Below are positions 34,567 through 42,195 of a DNA stretch of 44,862 bases, in pieces (positions within the stretch are counted from its first letter, which is position 1; every line of letters begins with the position of its first letter). Location: the NCBI GenBank assembly GCA_900315495.1, contig OMZJ01000086.1, positions 1-44,862 on the forward strand, written 5' to 3'. The notes beneath the pieces were generated by a model. It was not told the origin of the DNA, did not search any database, and was given only the letters and a program-made list of their open reading frames with translations. The translations under genes were made by a program, and so were the position numbers. Source of the stretch: an uncultured Lachnospiraceae bacterium (GTDB lineage Bacteria; Bacillota; Clostridia; Lachnospirales; Lachnospiraceae).

Positions 34567-35753
34567 CAGAAGAGATCTATAACGAATCGGTGGAGACCAC
34601 GGCCTTTGACGCGGTCGTCGTATCCTGTGAAAAATCTGGACGCGAAGGACTTTTCACGGTGGAACTGGACCGCACCGCCTTTTTCCCGGAGCAGGGCGGG
34701 CAGTACGCGGACCGGGGAACTCTGACCGGGGAGGATGGCAGGGCCGCCAAGGTCGCGGACGTGCAGATCCGGGATGGGATCATCCTTCACCTGACCGCGA
34801 AACCGTTCCGCACAGGCGAGAAGGTTCACGGCGCGGTGGAATGGGCGGACCGGTATGACAAGATGCAGCAGCATACGGCAGAACACATCGTATCCGGGAT
34901 TGTCTGCAGTGCCCTCGGCTGCAGCAACGTGGGATTTGCGCTCGGCCCGGATCACACCCACATGGATTATGATGCGCCGATGACCCGGGAGCAGGTGCGG
35001 GAAGCCGAGAGGCGCGCCAATGAGGCAGTGTGGAAGAACCTGCCTGTGCAGATCAGCTGGCCGGACGCAGAAGAGCTCTCCCGCCTGTCCTACCGCAGCA
35101 AGAAGGAGTTGGAGGGAGCGGTCAGGATCGTGACAATCCCCGGCGTGGATGTCTGCGCCTGCTGTGCGCCGCATGTCAAGCGCACCGGGGAGATCGGCCT
35201 GATCCGGATCGTCTCCGCCGAAAAATACAAGGGCGGCGTCCGCATGGTGATGCTGGCGGGGCAGCGTGCGCTGGCCTATGACACGGGCATGCTGGATGCG
35301 CTGAACGAAACGGCCAGGAGCCTCTCCGTGAAGCCGGAGCAGGTGCCCGGGTCCGTGGAGAAGCTGCGCGCCGAGGACGCGAAGCTTCGCTATGACCTGC
35401 GCGGCCTGCGCCAGAAGCTTCTGGAGATCCGGATCGCGGAGACGGCCGGAGAAGAGAATCCCGTCCTGTTTGAGCCGGGACTGGACAGAAACCAGATGCA
35501 GCACGCCGTGGACGGCATGATGCAGGGCAGGAGTGGATTCTGCGGCATCTTCTCCGGATCGGACGAGGAGGGCTACTTGTTTGTCATCGGAAGCGTCGGG
35601 CATGACTGCCGGCCTGTCGCCGCGGCGCTGCGCCGGGAACTGGGCGGCAAGGGAGGCGGCCGCGATTCGATGATTCAGGGCAGCGTCAATGTCCCGGAAT
35701 CGGCTATCCGCACCTGGTTTTCAAAACTGGCGGAATCTGACGCGGAAGCGTAA
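34563..35753 (+). CDS. Alanyl-tRNA editing protein (AlaX-L type)
   Basis: A 396-residue stand-alone relative of the alanyl-tRNA synthetase editing domain, hydrolysing mischarged Ser- or Gly-tRNA(Ala). Zinc ligands appear as HTAEH (near residue 103) and CCAPH (near 198). The N-terminal barrel has FFPEQGGQYADRG. The C-terminal third resembles DHHA1 (RRELGGKGGGRDSMIQGS), making this the long AlaX form. The ATG overlaps the recombinase stop, so the two are translationally coupled although functionally unrelated. Confidence 0.9.
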   Translation: MTEEIYNESVETTAFDAVVVSCEKSGREGLFTVELDRTAFFPEQGGQYADRGTLTGEDGRAAKVADVQIRDGIILHLTAKPFRTGEKVHGAVEWADRYDKMQQHTAEHIVSGIVCSALGCSNVGFALGPDHTHMDYDAPMTREQVREAERRANEAVWKNLPVQISWPDAEELSRLSYRSKKELEGAVRIVTIPGVDVCACCAPHVKRTGEIGLIRIVSAEKYKGGVRMVMLAGQRALAYDTGMLDALNETARSLSVKPEQVPGSVEKLRAEDAKLRYDLRGLRQKLLEIRIAETAGEENPVLFEPGLDRNQMQHAVDGMMQGRSGFCGIFSGSDEEGYLFVIGSVGHDCRPVAAALRRELGGKGGGRDSMIQGSVNVPESAIRTWFSKLAESDAEA

Positions 35754-35820
35754 GACCTGAGAGAACAGAACAAAGACGGGAACCGGCGGCGCCTGCCGCA
35801 GAAAGGAAACGGAGAAATTC

Positions 35821-36594
35821 ATGAGACTGCTTCTGATCCGCCATGCGGACCCTGACTATTCGATTGATTCGCTCACCCCGGAGGGGTGGAAGGAGGCGGA
35901 GGCACTGGCGGCTTATTCGCCGAACCTGAAGATTGATACCTGCTATGTGTCGCCGCTCGGGAGAGCGAGGGACACGGCCTCCCTCACCCTGAAAAAGCTG
36001 GGCAAGACGGCCCAGGTCCGGCAGTGGCTGGAGGAATTCCCGGCAGTCGTCGATGTGGAAAACTCCGAGCATCTGAAGCAGGCGTTCAGCCGGCAGCACA
36101 TGACGGCAGACGGAAAATACGCAAAGCGCATCGTCTGGGATATGTATCCTTCCTACTATGCGGCGCATCCGGAATATTGGGATGCGGAAAAATGGCGGGA
36201 GTCGGAAACCGCCCGGATGTCGGATCTGGTCCTCACCTACGACCGGGTGGTCCGTTCCTTTGACGAGCTTCTCGCGGAACACGGGTATGTGCGCGAGGGG
36301 CGTCTGTACCGTGCGGAACACGCCAGCCATGAGACGGTCGCCCTGTTCTGCCATTTCGGCGTCAGCTGTGTCCTGCTGTCCCATCTGATGAATGTCTCCC
36401 CCTTTGTCCTCTGGCACATGCTCTGCCTGCAGCCCTCCTCCGTGACGGAACTTGTCACCGAGGAACGCCAGCAGGGAACCGCCGCATTCCGCGCACTGCA
36501 GATCGGCTCCGTCGCGCATCTGTACGCGGCCGGACTCACGCCGTCCTTTGCGGCGCGGTTTTGCGAGACGTACGCGGACGGAACGCGCCACTGA
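35821..36594 (+). CDS. Histidine phosphatase superfamily protein
   Basis: A 257-residue phosphoglycerate-mutase-like protein. The phospho-acceptor motif LLIRHADPDYS starts at residue 3; YVSPLGRARDTA follows; a Glu sits in the HASHETVALFCHFGV block with the second catalytic His. The substrate is unknown. The ATG follows AAAGGAAACGGAGAAATTC. It lies 67 bases after the AlaX gene. Confidence 0.9.
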   Translation: MRLLLIRHADPDYSIDSLTPEGWKEAEALAAYSPNLKIDTCYVSPLGRARDTASLTLKKLGKTAQVRQWLEEFPAVVDVENSEHLKQAFSRQHMTADGKYAKRIVWDMYPSYYAAHPEYWDAEKWRESETARMSDLVLTYDRVVRSFDELLAEHGYVREGRLYRAEHASHETVALFCHFGVSCVLLSHLMNVSPFVLWHMLCLQPSSVTELVTEERQQGTAAFRALQIGSVAHLYAAGLTPSFAARFCETYADGTRH

Positions 36595-36630
36595 AAGAAT
36601 GGGAAAGGAAGAGGACGGACAGAGCGGGAT

Positions 36631-37335
36631 ATGAAGAGAGAAGAAACGGGAGCAAGGGACGCGCCGGATCTGCGGGAGACCTACAGCCTGTACTGTGATC
36701 CGTCCTACGCCGTGATCGGGGACGACGGGAAAACCCTCCTCCTCGATACCAATCCGGACGACCTGCATAATTATACGGATTATGCGGCTTACCTGGCGAT
36801 CCAGAACGTGAACGGGTCCCTTCGGATCCCGGATTCTGTGATCGAGCGCATGAACCGCATGTCCCAGCAGGACGGGGAGCAGACGTACACGGACGGGGAT
36901 TTCCGCGTCACCTGGGCGTATCATCCGGACAGGGGGCTGGAAGTGCAGTATTCGGTCAGCGCGCAGAAAAAGCCGGGCGCAGCGCCTGCGCCCGACCTGA
37001 GAAAACTGTTTTCGGATTTCTGCGATGCGTCCTACGCCTCGGTCTCGGAGGACGGAAGTGTGCTTCGGATCGACACAAATCCGGAGGATATCGACCAGCA
37101 GACCGATTACGCGGCCATGCTGGCGATGATGAGTGTGAACGAAGCGCTGGGGCTGCCGGCGTCCCTGATGTCCCGGTTTGAGATGACCCTGCCCGAAGAC
37201 GGAGAGCAGACTTTTCAGAACGGGGAAGTCACTGTGACATGGACATTTTCCTCCGAAAAAGGGCTAGAAGTCGCCTACCGTCTGGCAGGGCAGCCGGCGG
37301 GAAACGAGGGAAGCGGACAGCCGCGGAAATCCTGA
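36631..37335 (+). CDS. Protein of two tandem 97-residue repeats, unknown function
   Basis: A 234-residue soluble protein with no signal peptide or known domain. Residues 13-109 and 122-218 align end to end without a gap, with 44 of 97 positions identical. Shared blocks include DTNP[DE]D, TDYAA-x-LA, DGEQT and GLEV-x-Y. A short Ala/Pro-rich linker (KKPGAAPAPD) joins them. Each unit looks like an alpha/beta or beta-rich fold with a central helix. It follows the histidine phosphatase by 36 bases and may be co-transcribed. The ribosome site is weak (GGAAGAGGACG, distant). Confidence 0.8.
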   Translation: MKREETGARDAPDLRETYSLYCDPSYAVIGDDGKTLLLDTNPDDLHNYTDYAAYLAIQNVNGSLRIPDSVIERMNRMSQQDGEQTYTDGDFRVTWAYHPDRGLEVQYSVSAQKKPGAAPAPDLRKLFSDFCDASYASVSEDGSVLRIDTNPEDIDQQTDYAAMLAMMSVNEALGLPASLMSRFEMTLPEDGEQTFQNGEVTVTWTFSSEKGLEVAYRLAGQPAGNEGSGQPRKS

Positions 37336-37459
37336 TCGTGGCGGACTGCAGAACGCCGGGTGATCCGATCTCTCCGGCGGATTCAAAACGCCGGCAGTTT
37401 GCCGGACACCGGCGGGCACAGGAGTCTGGAGAAAACAGAAATCGGCAGATATGAAAAAT

Positions 37460-37500
37460 GCGCGGCAAAGGATCCATCCTTTGCCGCGCGAAATTTTTTT
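37460..37500. terminator. Bidirectional rho-independent terminator
   Basis: GCGCGGCAAAGGA, loop TCCA, TCCTTTGCCGCGC: a perfect 13-bp stem. On the plus strand it is followed by seven T residues (37494-37500). On the minus strand the complement of GAAAAAT gives a T run. It separates the convergent repeat-protein and galactosidase units. Confidence 0.93.
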
Positions 37501-37501
37501 G

Positions 37502-37693
37502 CTAAACAAACAGGGTGCATCCCTGCCGCCGGAAATATTCGATCTTATCCCGGAGAAACGATTCGCTGACACCGAGATGCTTGGCCAGACAGGGGATACA
37601 AAGAAATTCTGTGGCGCCGCGGTTGATGAACCTTCTGGTGGCGCCGATGTCATCGGCGGTCAGCGTGCGCCCGCAGTTTTTGCACTGGCTCAT
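37502..37693 (-). CDS. Small zinc-ribbon-like protein, coupled to alpha-galactosidase
   Basis: A 63-residue protein with two CxxC pairs (CKNC at 4-7 and CIPC near 32-35) that should bind one zinc ion. The rest is basic and helical: TADDIGATRRFINRGATEFLC, then FLRDKIEYFRRQGCTLF. It looks like a conserved small protein of gut clostridia; its function is unknown. Its ATG overlaps the stop of the alpha-galactosidase (ATGA on the minus strand), so it is translated by coupling, and the transcript ends at the terminator just beyond. Confidence 0.78.
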   Translation of the reverse strand: MSQCKNCGRTLTADDIGATRRFINRGATEFLCIPCLAKHLGVSESFLRDKIEYFRRQGCTLFV

Positions 37694-38829
37694 AAATCAA
37701 TGATGTCGGCCACGAACACGCCGCAGTCGAAGGGCTCGAGCGTCCAGTGGAAGGTTCCGTTGTCCACCGTGTAGGTCTTTCCGTCCCAGACATTGTGCAG
37801 GGAAAGCGTCTTGCCGCAGCTGACCGGAAGCCCCAGTTCATCCATGTTCAGGTGCGAAGCGGCTTTCTTATCGCTGAGATTGAAGAAGCCGACGGCAAGC
37901 TTTCCACCCACCAGATGTCTCACGTAGATGATTACATCCTCGTTTCTGGGATACCCGAAATCCACGTGGACGCGGTACGGCTGTCTGGCGGCCGGATCCT
38001 GATTGATGGCGATCAGCTCGTCATTGGTCAGAATCTTCTTCGTGGTCTCGTCCATGTTCCGGATGTCGCAGCCGATCATCAGCGGGGAGGACAGGAACGC
38101 CCACAGCGAGAAATGCGTGCGGTACTGCACATCGGTGCAGCCGGCCAGACCTACATTGCCCTTGCCGTGCATGCCGACAATCAGCATGTCCATGTCGTTG
38201 AAGCAGCCGACGCCGTTGTAGGGATGAAGCTTTTCCTGCTGCAGCGTCAGATCGCGGATGGAATTCCAGGTGTCGACGATATCGCCGGTCGACCGCCACA
38301 TGGAAGCGCCGGTGGTCTTGATCCATTCCTGTGTCTCGTCCGCACCCCAGCTGCAGGCGGAGAACAGAATGTCTCTGCCGCAGTTCTCCAGCGCCAGGCC
38401 CATCCGGCGGTAGAGATACTTGCCGTGAATCAGCGGGCTGTGGAAGCAGTAGTCATATTTGAGGTAATCGACGCCCCATGAGGCAAAGGTCTGCGCGTCG
38501 ATGAATTCGTGCTCGTAGCTTCCCGGATATCCGGCGCAGGTCAGGTTGCCGGCACAGGAATACATTCCGAATTTGAGTCCTTTGGAATGCACATAGTCGG
38601 CGACGGCCTTCATGCCGTGCGGAAATTTCACGTGATCCGGAACCAGATGCCCGCTCTCGTCTCTGGTCTTCTCCGACCAGCAGTCGTCAATCACCAGATA
38701 TTCATATCCGTGGCTTAACAGACCGCTGTCCACCATCGTGTCCGCGGTATCGAAGATCAGCTGCTCGTTGATTTCGTTCCCGAAGGTATTCCAGGAATTC
38801 CATCCCATTGCCGGTGTCAGTTTCAGCAT
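37690..38829 (-). CDS. Alpha-galactosidase, GH27 family
   Basis: A 379-residue glycoside hydrolase removing terminal alpha-galactose from oligosaccharides such as raffinose or galactomannan. There is no signal peptide, so it works on imported sugars. Motifs: TPAMGWNSWNTFG at the N-terminus, YLVIDDCW, KFGMYSCAG, nucleophile Asp in VDYLKYDYC, and the acid/base Asp in MWRSTGDI. The C-terminal ~90 residues form a beta domain. The ATG has AGGAGGG on the minus strand. A 63-residue gene is coupled at its end. Confidence 0.93.
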   Translation of the reverse strand: MLKLTPAMGWNSWNTFGNEINEQLIFDTADTMVDSGLLSHGYEYLVIDDCWSEKTRDESGHLVPDHVKFPHGMKAVADYVHSKGLKFGMYSCAGNLTCAGYPGSYEHEFIDAQTFASWGVDYLKYDYCFHSPLIHGKYLYRRMGLALENCGRDILFSACSWGADETQEWIKTTGASMWRSTGDIVDTWNSIRDLTLQQEKLHPYNGVGCFNDMDMLIVGMHGKGNVGLAGCTDVQYRTHFSLWAFLSSPLMIGCDIRNMDETTKKILTNDELIAINQDPAARQPYRVHVDFGYPRNEDVIIYVRHLVGGKLAVGFFNLSDKKAASHLNMDELGLPVSCGKTLSLHNVWDGKTYTVDNGTFHWTLEPFDCGVFVADIIDL

Positions 38830-39190
38830 TTTGTCCCTCCTGTCGGTCCGGCCGTGACGGCCGGAATTCGTTTTTGCGCTGCACCGGGAAGTCTTCCGGC
38901 ACAGATGCGTCTTTCGGGATTATATCATAGTTCTACAGAACGCGGGAATGGAATTGTGTCTTTTCCATGGGGAAGGTTTTTCTTCCGGCACCTCCGGTCA
39001 GAGGACTGGAAATAAAAGCAGACCGTGGCAGGACGGACTTTTCGCCGCAAGGTTTTTACACAGCAGGTGGAGCCGGACAGAATATTCGTGATATTCCGGA
39101 TCGGATTCGGGCCGGATCCATGGTATACTAGAAAAAAGCGCTGTCTATGACCGCGTGAGAAAAATACCGATCTGCAGGTGATATCACAGA
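38830..39190. other. Divergent intergenic region
   Basis: This 361-base stretch separates the alpha-galactosidase (minus) from the kinase-peptidase-radical SAM cassette (plus). It holds a palindrome CCGGCCGTGACGGCCGG (38848-38864) in the galactosidase leader, which could be an operator or hairpin. An extended -10 box TGATATAAT lies on the minus strand (TATAAT at 38919-38924), and a TATACT box on the plus strand (39124-39129). Neither box has a good -35, which suits activator-dependent promoters. A weak 54-codon reading frame (38967-39131, plus) lacks a ribosome site. Confidence 0.5.
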
Positions 39191-40195
39191 ATGATGGAGA
39201 AACATTTTATTGTCGGCGCCTTTCTGTTCCGGGTCATTGCACCGGAAGGCTTTCCGATTCCGGAAAATTTTCTGAAATTTGAGCAGAAGCAAAAACCGGA
39301 GGAAGAGCCGAAGAATCAAACGGAGCCGGAGGAAAAACCCAAACCGAAGGCTGCCGAATTTACCTACCGGATCGACGCGGCGGATGAGATTCCGCAGCCG
39401 GCGGGTTCCTTGATTGCCGAAAGGACAGGCCTTCAGGTATACCGGGCGCCGGGGGTGAAAGAAGGCGAAAGCCGGGTCCTTTTCTTTGCTTCGCCGGATC
39501 CGGACGGACAGCCGCACTGCGCGGCGCCGTACGCCAGTTATGAAGAGATATCGGAGGCGGAGGCACAGATCCTCGTCAGTCGGGAGAGACTTTTTCTACT
39601 GCAGTATGATACCGGCTTTACCTCCCTTTTTGCGCTGGAACGGCAGATGATCCACCATGACGGTATCATTCTGCACTGCGCCTATATTGTCTGGCACGGA
39701 CATGCCATTTTGTTTTCCGCGCCGTCCCAGACCGGAAAATCCACCCAGGCAGCCCTGTGGGAGAAATACCGCGGCAGCCGCACCATCAACGGGGACCGGG
39801 CACTGCTGCGAAAGATCGGCGGCGTCTGGAACGCCTGCGGCTGGCCGGTGTGCGGTTCCTCCGAAATCTGCCGACTGCAGGATACGCCGATCCGGGCAGT
39901 CGTCCTGCTCAGACAGGGGAGAGAAAATCAGGTCAGGCGGCTTACTGCCATACAGGCCTTCACAGGGCTGTATCCGCAGGTCACCATCAACAGCTGGAAT
40001 AAGGATTTTGTCCGGAGAGCCATGGACGGGATCGAGGATCTGATCCGTGAGGTTCCCGTCCGGGAGCTCACCTGCGATATCTCTGAAAATGCTGTCTGTT
40101 GCCTGGAGCAGGCGCTCCTGGAGGAGGAGGGAAATGCCGGCAGCGGGCAGGAAGAAAAATCGGGCTGCGGTGCGGGGTCAGCGACCGCAGGATGA
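39191..40195 (+). CDS. HPr-kinase-like P-loop protein of a peptide-modification cassette
   Basis: A 334-residue soluble protein. After an N-terminal domain (FIVGAFLFRVIAPEGFPIPENF) and a Lys/Glu/Pro-rich linker (~32-58), the C-terminal half resembles HPr kinase-like proteins found in RiPP clusters: HCAYIVWHGHAILFSAPSQ leads into the P-loop GKST (Lys183), and INGDRALL is the typical second motif. Such kinases phosphorylate peptides in some lasso peptide systems; here the substrate is unknown. The C-terminus is low-complexity. The gene ends in ATGA overlap with the peptidase gene, and the radical SAM gene follows, so the three form one unit. ATG 39191 or 39194 could be used. Confidence 0.75.
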   Translation: MMEKHFIVGAFLFRVIAPEGFPIPENFLKFEQKQKPEEEPKNQTEPEEKPKPKAAEFTYRIDAADEIPQPAGSLIAERTGLQVYRAPGVKEGESRVLFFASPDPDGQPHCAAPYASYEEISEAEAQILVSRERLFLLQYDTGFTSLFALERQMIHHDGIILHCAYIVWHGHAILFSAPSQTGKSTQAALWEKYRGSRTINGDRALLRKIGGVWNACGWPVCGSSEICRLQDTPIRAVVLLRQGRENQVRRLTAIQAFTGLYPQVTINSWNKDFVRRAMDGIEDLIREVPVRELTCDISENAVCCLEQALLEEEGNAGSGQEEKSGCGAGSATAG

Positions 40196-40833
40196 GAAAA
40201 GGCAGTAAGATACGAAAAGATACGAATATGCAGGATGATATAAACAGTCAGAACCGTGCAGAAGGCCGGCAAAGTGCGAATGATAAAAATCCTGGAAACA
40301 TCCGCACAGTGGATACCGGGGAATATCTCTCCATGCTCCGGGAACTGACCGAAGAGGGGCGTGAAGTCGGTTTCCGCATCACCGGAAGCAGCATGAATCC
40401 GTTTCTGGTTCATCTGCGGGACACTGCCATTTTCAAAAAGCCGGACCGGCCGCTGTGCAGGGGAGACATCGTCTTTTACCAGAGGGACAGCGGACAGTAC
40501 GTCTGTCACCGCATTCAGAGGGTCTGTGGGCGCGCGGCTTCCCGGAAATCACGGGATCCGGCTTCCGCGGAAGAATCGCAGAGATCTGCTGTTTCTGCAG
40601 GGTTCAGGGACGGCGTGACCTATGACCTGATCGGGGACAATCAGATCGAGACCGAGCACGGTGTGCGGCCGGATCAGATCTTCGGCCTGGTGGTCCGGGT
40701 GAACCGCGGCGGAAAAGTTCTCACGCCGGAGAGTTTCTGGTGGAAATTCTTCGCCAGGGTATGGATCCGCATTGTGCCGCTCCGGTATCCGATCATGCGC
40801 ATTGTGTCGATGTTCCATCGAGGACGGGGGTGA
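40192..40833 (+). CDS. S24/S26-family signal-peptidase-like protease
   Basis: A 213-residue protein with the S26-type core. The catalytic Ser is in TGSSMNPF (Ser67). RGDIVFYQRDSGQYVCHRI places His106 where type I signal peptidases of bacteria have Lys, as in SipW/ER-type enzymes. YDLIGDNQ supplies the conserved Asp149. No N-terminal membrane helix is present. A C-terminal aromatic/basic stretch (FWWKFFARVWIRIVPL) may bind the membrane. Between His and Asp lies an insertion rich in Ser/Ala/Arg. The start at 40192 overlaps the kinase stop; ATG 40229 is an alternative. In this cassette it may cleave a modified peptide. Confidence 0.78.
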   Translation: MRKGSKIRKDTNMQDDINSQNRAEGRQSANDKNPGNIRTVDTGEYLSMLRELTEEGREVGFRITGSSMNPFLVHLRDTAIFKKPDRPLCRGDIVFYQRDSGQYVCHRIQRVCGRAASRKSRDPASAEESQRSAVSAGFRDGVTYDLIGDNQIETEHGVRPDQIFGLVVRVNRGGKVLTPESFWWKFFARVWIRIVPLRYPIMRIVSMFHRGRG

Positions 40834-40837
40834 GATA

Positions 40838-41992
40838 GTGGATCCGAGAGAAGGCGCTTCTTCCCTGGAAGTCAGCTTGTTTCAAAAGGCGATGCAGACC
40901 GGGACCCCCGTGAACGGGAGCCTGGAACTGGTGCCCTTCTGCAACATGGACTGCGATTTCTGCTATGTGCACCTGACGCCTGCGCAGGCCGGGGAAGCCG
41001 GCGGGAGAATCCATTCGGGAAAAGAATGGCTGAAAGCCGCGGAGCAAATGAGAGAGGCAGGGGTACTGTTTCTTTTGATCACCGGCGGAGAGCCGCTGCT
41101 GCACCCGGATTTTCGGGAAATCTTTTCCGGTCTGAAGAAAATGGGGTTCATCCTGACCCTGAATACGAACGGGACCCTTATCGACGAGGGGTGGATCGAA
41201 TATCTCAAAAAGGAGAAACCCCGGCGGGTCAACCTGACCCTGTACGGAGCCGGCCCCGAGACTTACGAGAAAACCTGCCATTACCGGGAAGGGTTTGACC
41301 AGTCCATACGGGCCCTGCATCTTCTGAAGAAGGCGGGGATCGATACAAGGGTCGGTTTCTCCCTGGGAAAGGAGAATGCACAGGACGCGGAGGCTGTCCT
41401 GAACATCATCCGGGATCTCGGCATGCCGGTGAATTTCGATCCCTACATGCTCCCGGCCGTGCGGGAGAGACATCTTCCCTTCTGTCAGCAGTCCAGGCTG
41501 GAGCCGGAGGAGGCCGCCCGGGCGTTTGTCCGCTACCTTGGGAGTCAGTGCACGCCGGAGATACTGCAGCAGTATGCCGCGGCGAAACTGGAGGAGATCC
41601 GGCAGACGGATGTGAGCCGGAGAGAAGAGGGCACCATAAAGTGCCTGGCGGGGCAATGTTCCTTTGCCATCAACTGGCAGGGGGAGATGCGGCCCTGCGT
41701 CATTCTGGGGGAACCGTCCGCCTCGATTTTTACCCATCCGTTTGCGGAAGCGTGGGAGACCATCCGGGAGGACTGCGCGTCCATTCGTCTGTACAGCGGA
41801 TGCAGTGTCTGCCGTCTGCGGCCGGTCTGCCGCAACTGTGCCGCCTGCAGTCTGCTGGAGTCCGGAAGCTTTCTCGGAAGGCCGGCGTACATGTGCCGCT
41901 TTGCGGAGAGCCTGGCGGATGCCCTGGGGAAAATCGCTGAAAACCGGAACACGCAGGATTCCGTCAGGCCGGAAGATGGGAAAACCGTGTGA
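40838..41992 (+). CDS. Radical SAM/SPASM-domain protein, putative peptide maturase
   Basis: A 384-residue enzyme. The N-terminal radical SAM motif is CNMDCDFC (Cys35, 39, 42), followed by LLITGGEPLLHPDF and LTLNTNGTLI. The C-terminal SPASM-type region has many cysteines (CLAGQC, RPCVILGEP, SGCSVCRLRPVCRNCAAC, YMC), which should bind auxiliary [4Fe-4S] clusters. Such proteins often install crosslinks on ribosomal peptides. The start is GTG at 40838, preceded by GGGGGTG at five bases and only four bases after the peptidase stop. An ATG-initiated frame from 40772 would overlap the peptidase gene by 62 bases and has no ribosome site. No precursor peptide gene is evident. Confidence 0.85.
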   Translation: MDPREGASSLEVSLFQKAMQTGTPVNGSLELVPFCNMDCDFCYVHLTPAQAGEAGGRIHSGKEWLKAAEQMREAGVLFLLITGGEPLLHPDFREIFSGLKKMGFILTLNTNGTLIDEGWIEYLKKEKPRRVNLTLYGAGPETYEKTCHYREGFDQSIRALHLLKKAGIDTRVGFSLGKENAQDAEAVLNIIRDLGMPVNFDPYMLPAVRERHLPFCQQSRLEPEEAARAFVRYLGSQCTPEILQQYAAAKLEEIRQTDVSRREEGTIKCLAGQCSFAINWQGEMRPCVILGEPSASIFTHPFAEAWETIREDCASIRLYSGCSVCRLRPVCRNCAACSLLESGSFLGRPAYMCRFAESLADALGKIAENRNTQDSVRPEDGKTV

Positions 41993-42195
41993 GCGGGGGT
42001 ACGAGAATCGTGCACTGCGAAGGCTCGAAAAGGATGCATCGCGGGGAGCGGAGAATCGGCAGACACGCCTGTGCTAGGTACTCCCGATGGAGTGATTCAT
42101 CGCAGGGTGCGCTAAGAACCGTGCACGGCGGACCGGAAATCGTTTGAGGCGGGATTGTTCAGACAAGTTCCCGCAGGGGAAAGGAGATATTGGGT
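41993..42195 (+). other. Intergenic region with interlocking inverted repeats
   Basis: CGGGGGTAC (41994-42002) can pair with GTACTCCCG (42078-42086). GCACTGCGA (42012-42020) can pair with TCGCAGGGTGC (42100-42110) with a two-base bulge. The two stems would interlock as a pseudoknot. ACTCC/GGAGT (42080-42093) offers a competing hairpin. GAGAATCGTGCACTGCG and AAGAACCGTGCACGGCG (14 of 17 identical) recur 110 bases apart. No convincing gene is present; a 45-codon frame from GTG 42010 is the best small candidate. Confidence 0.35.
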
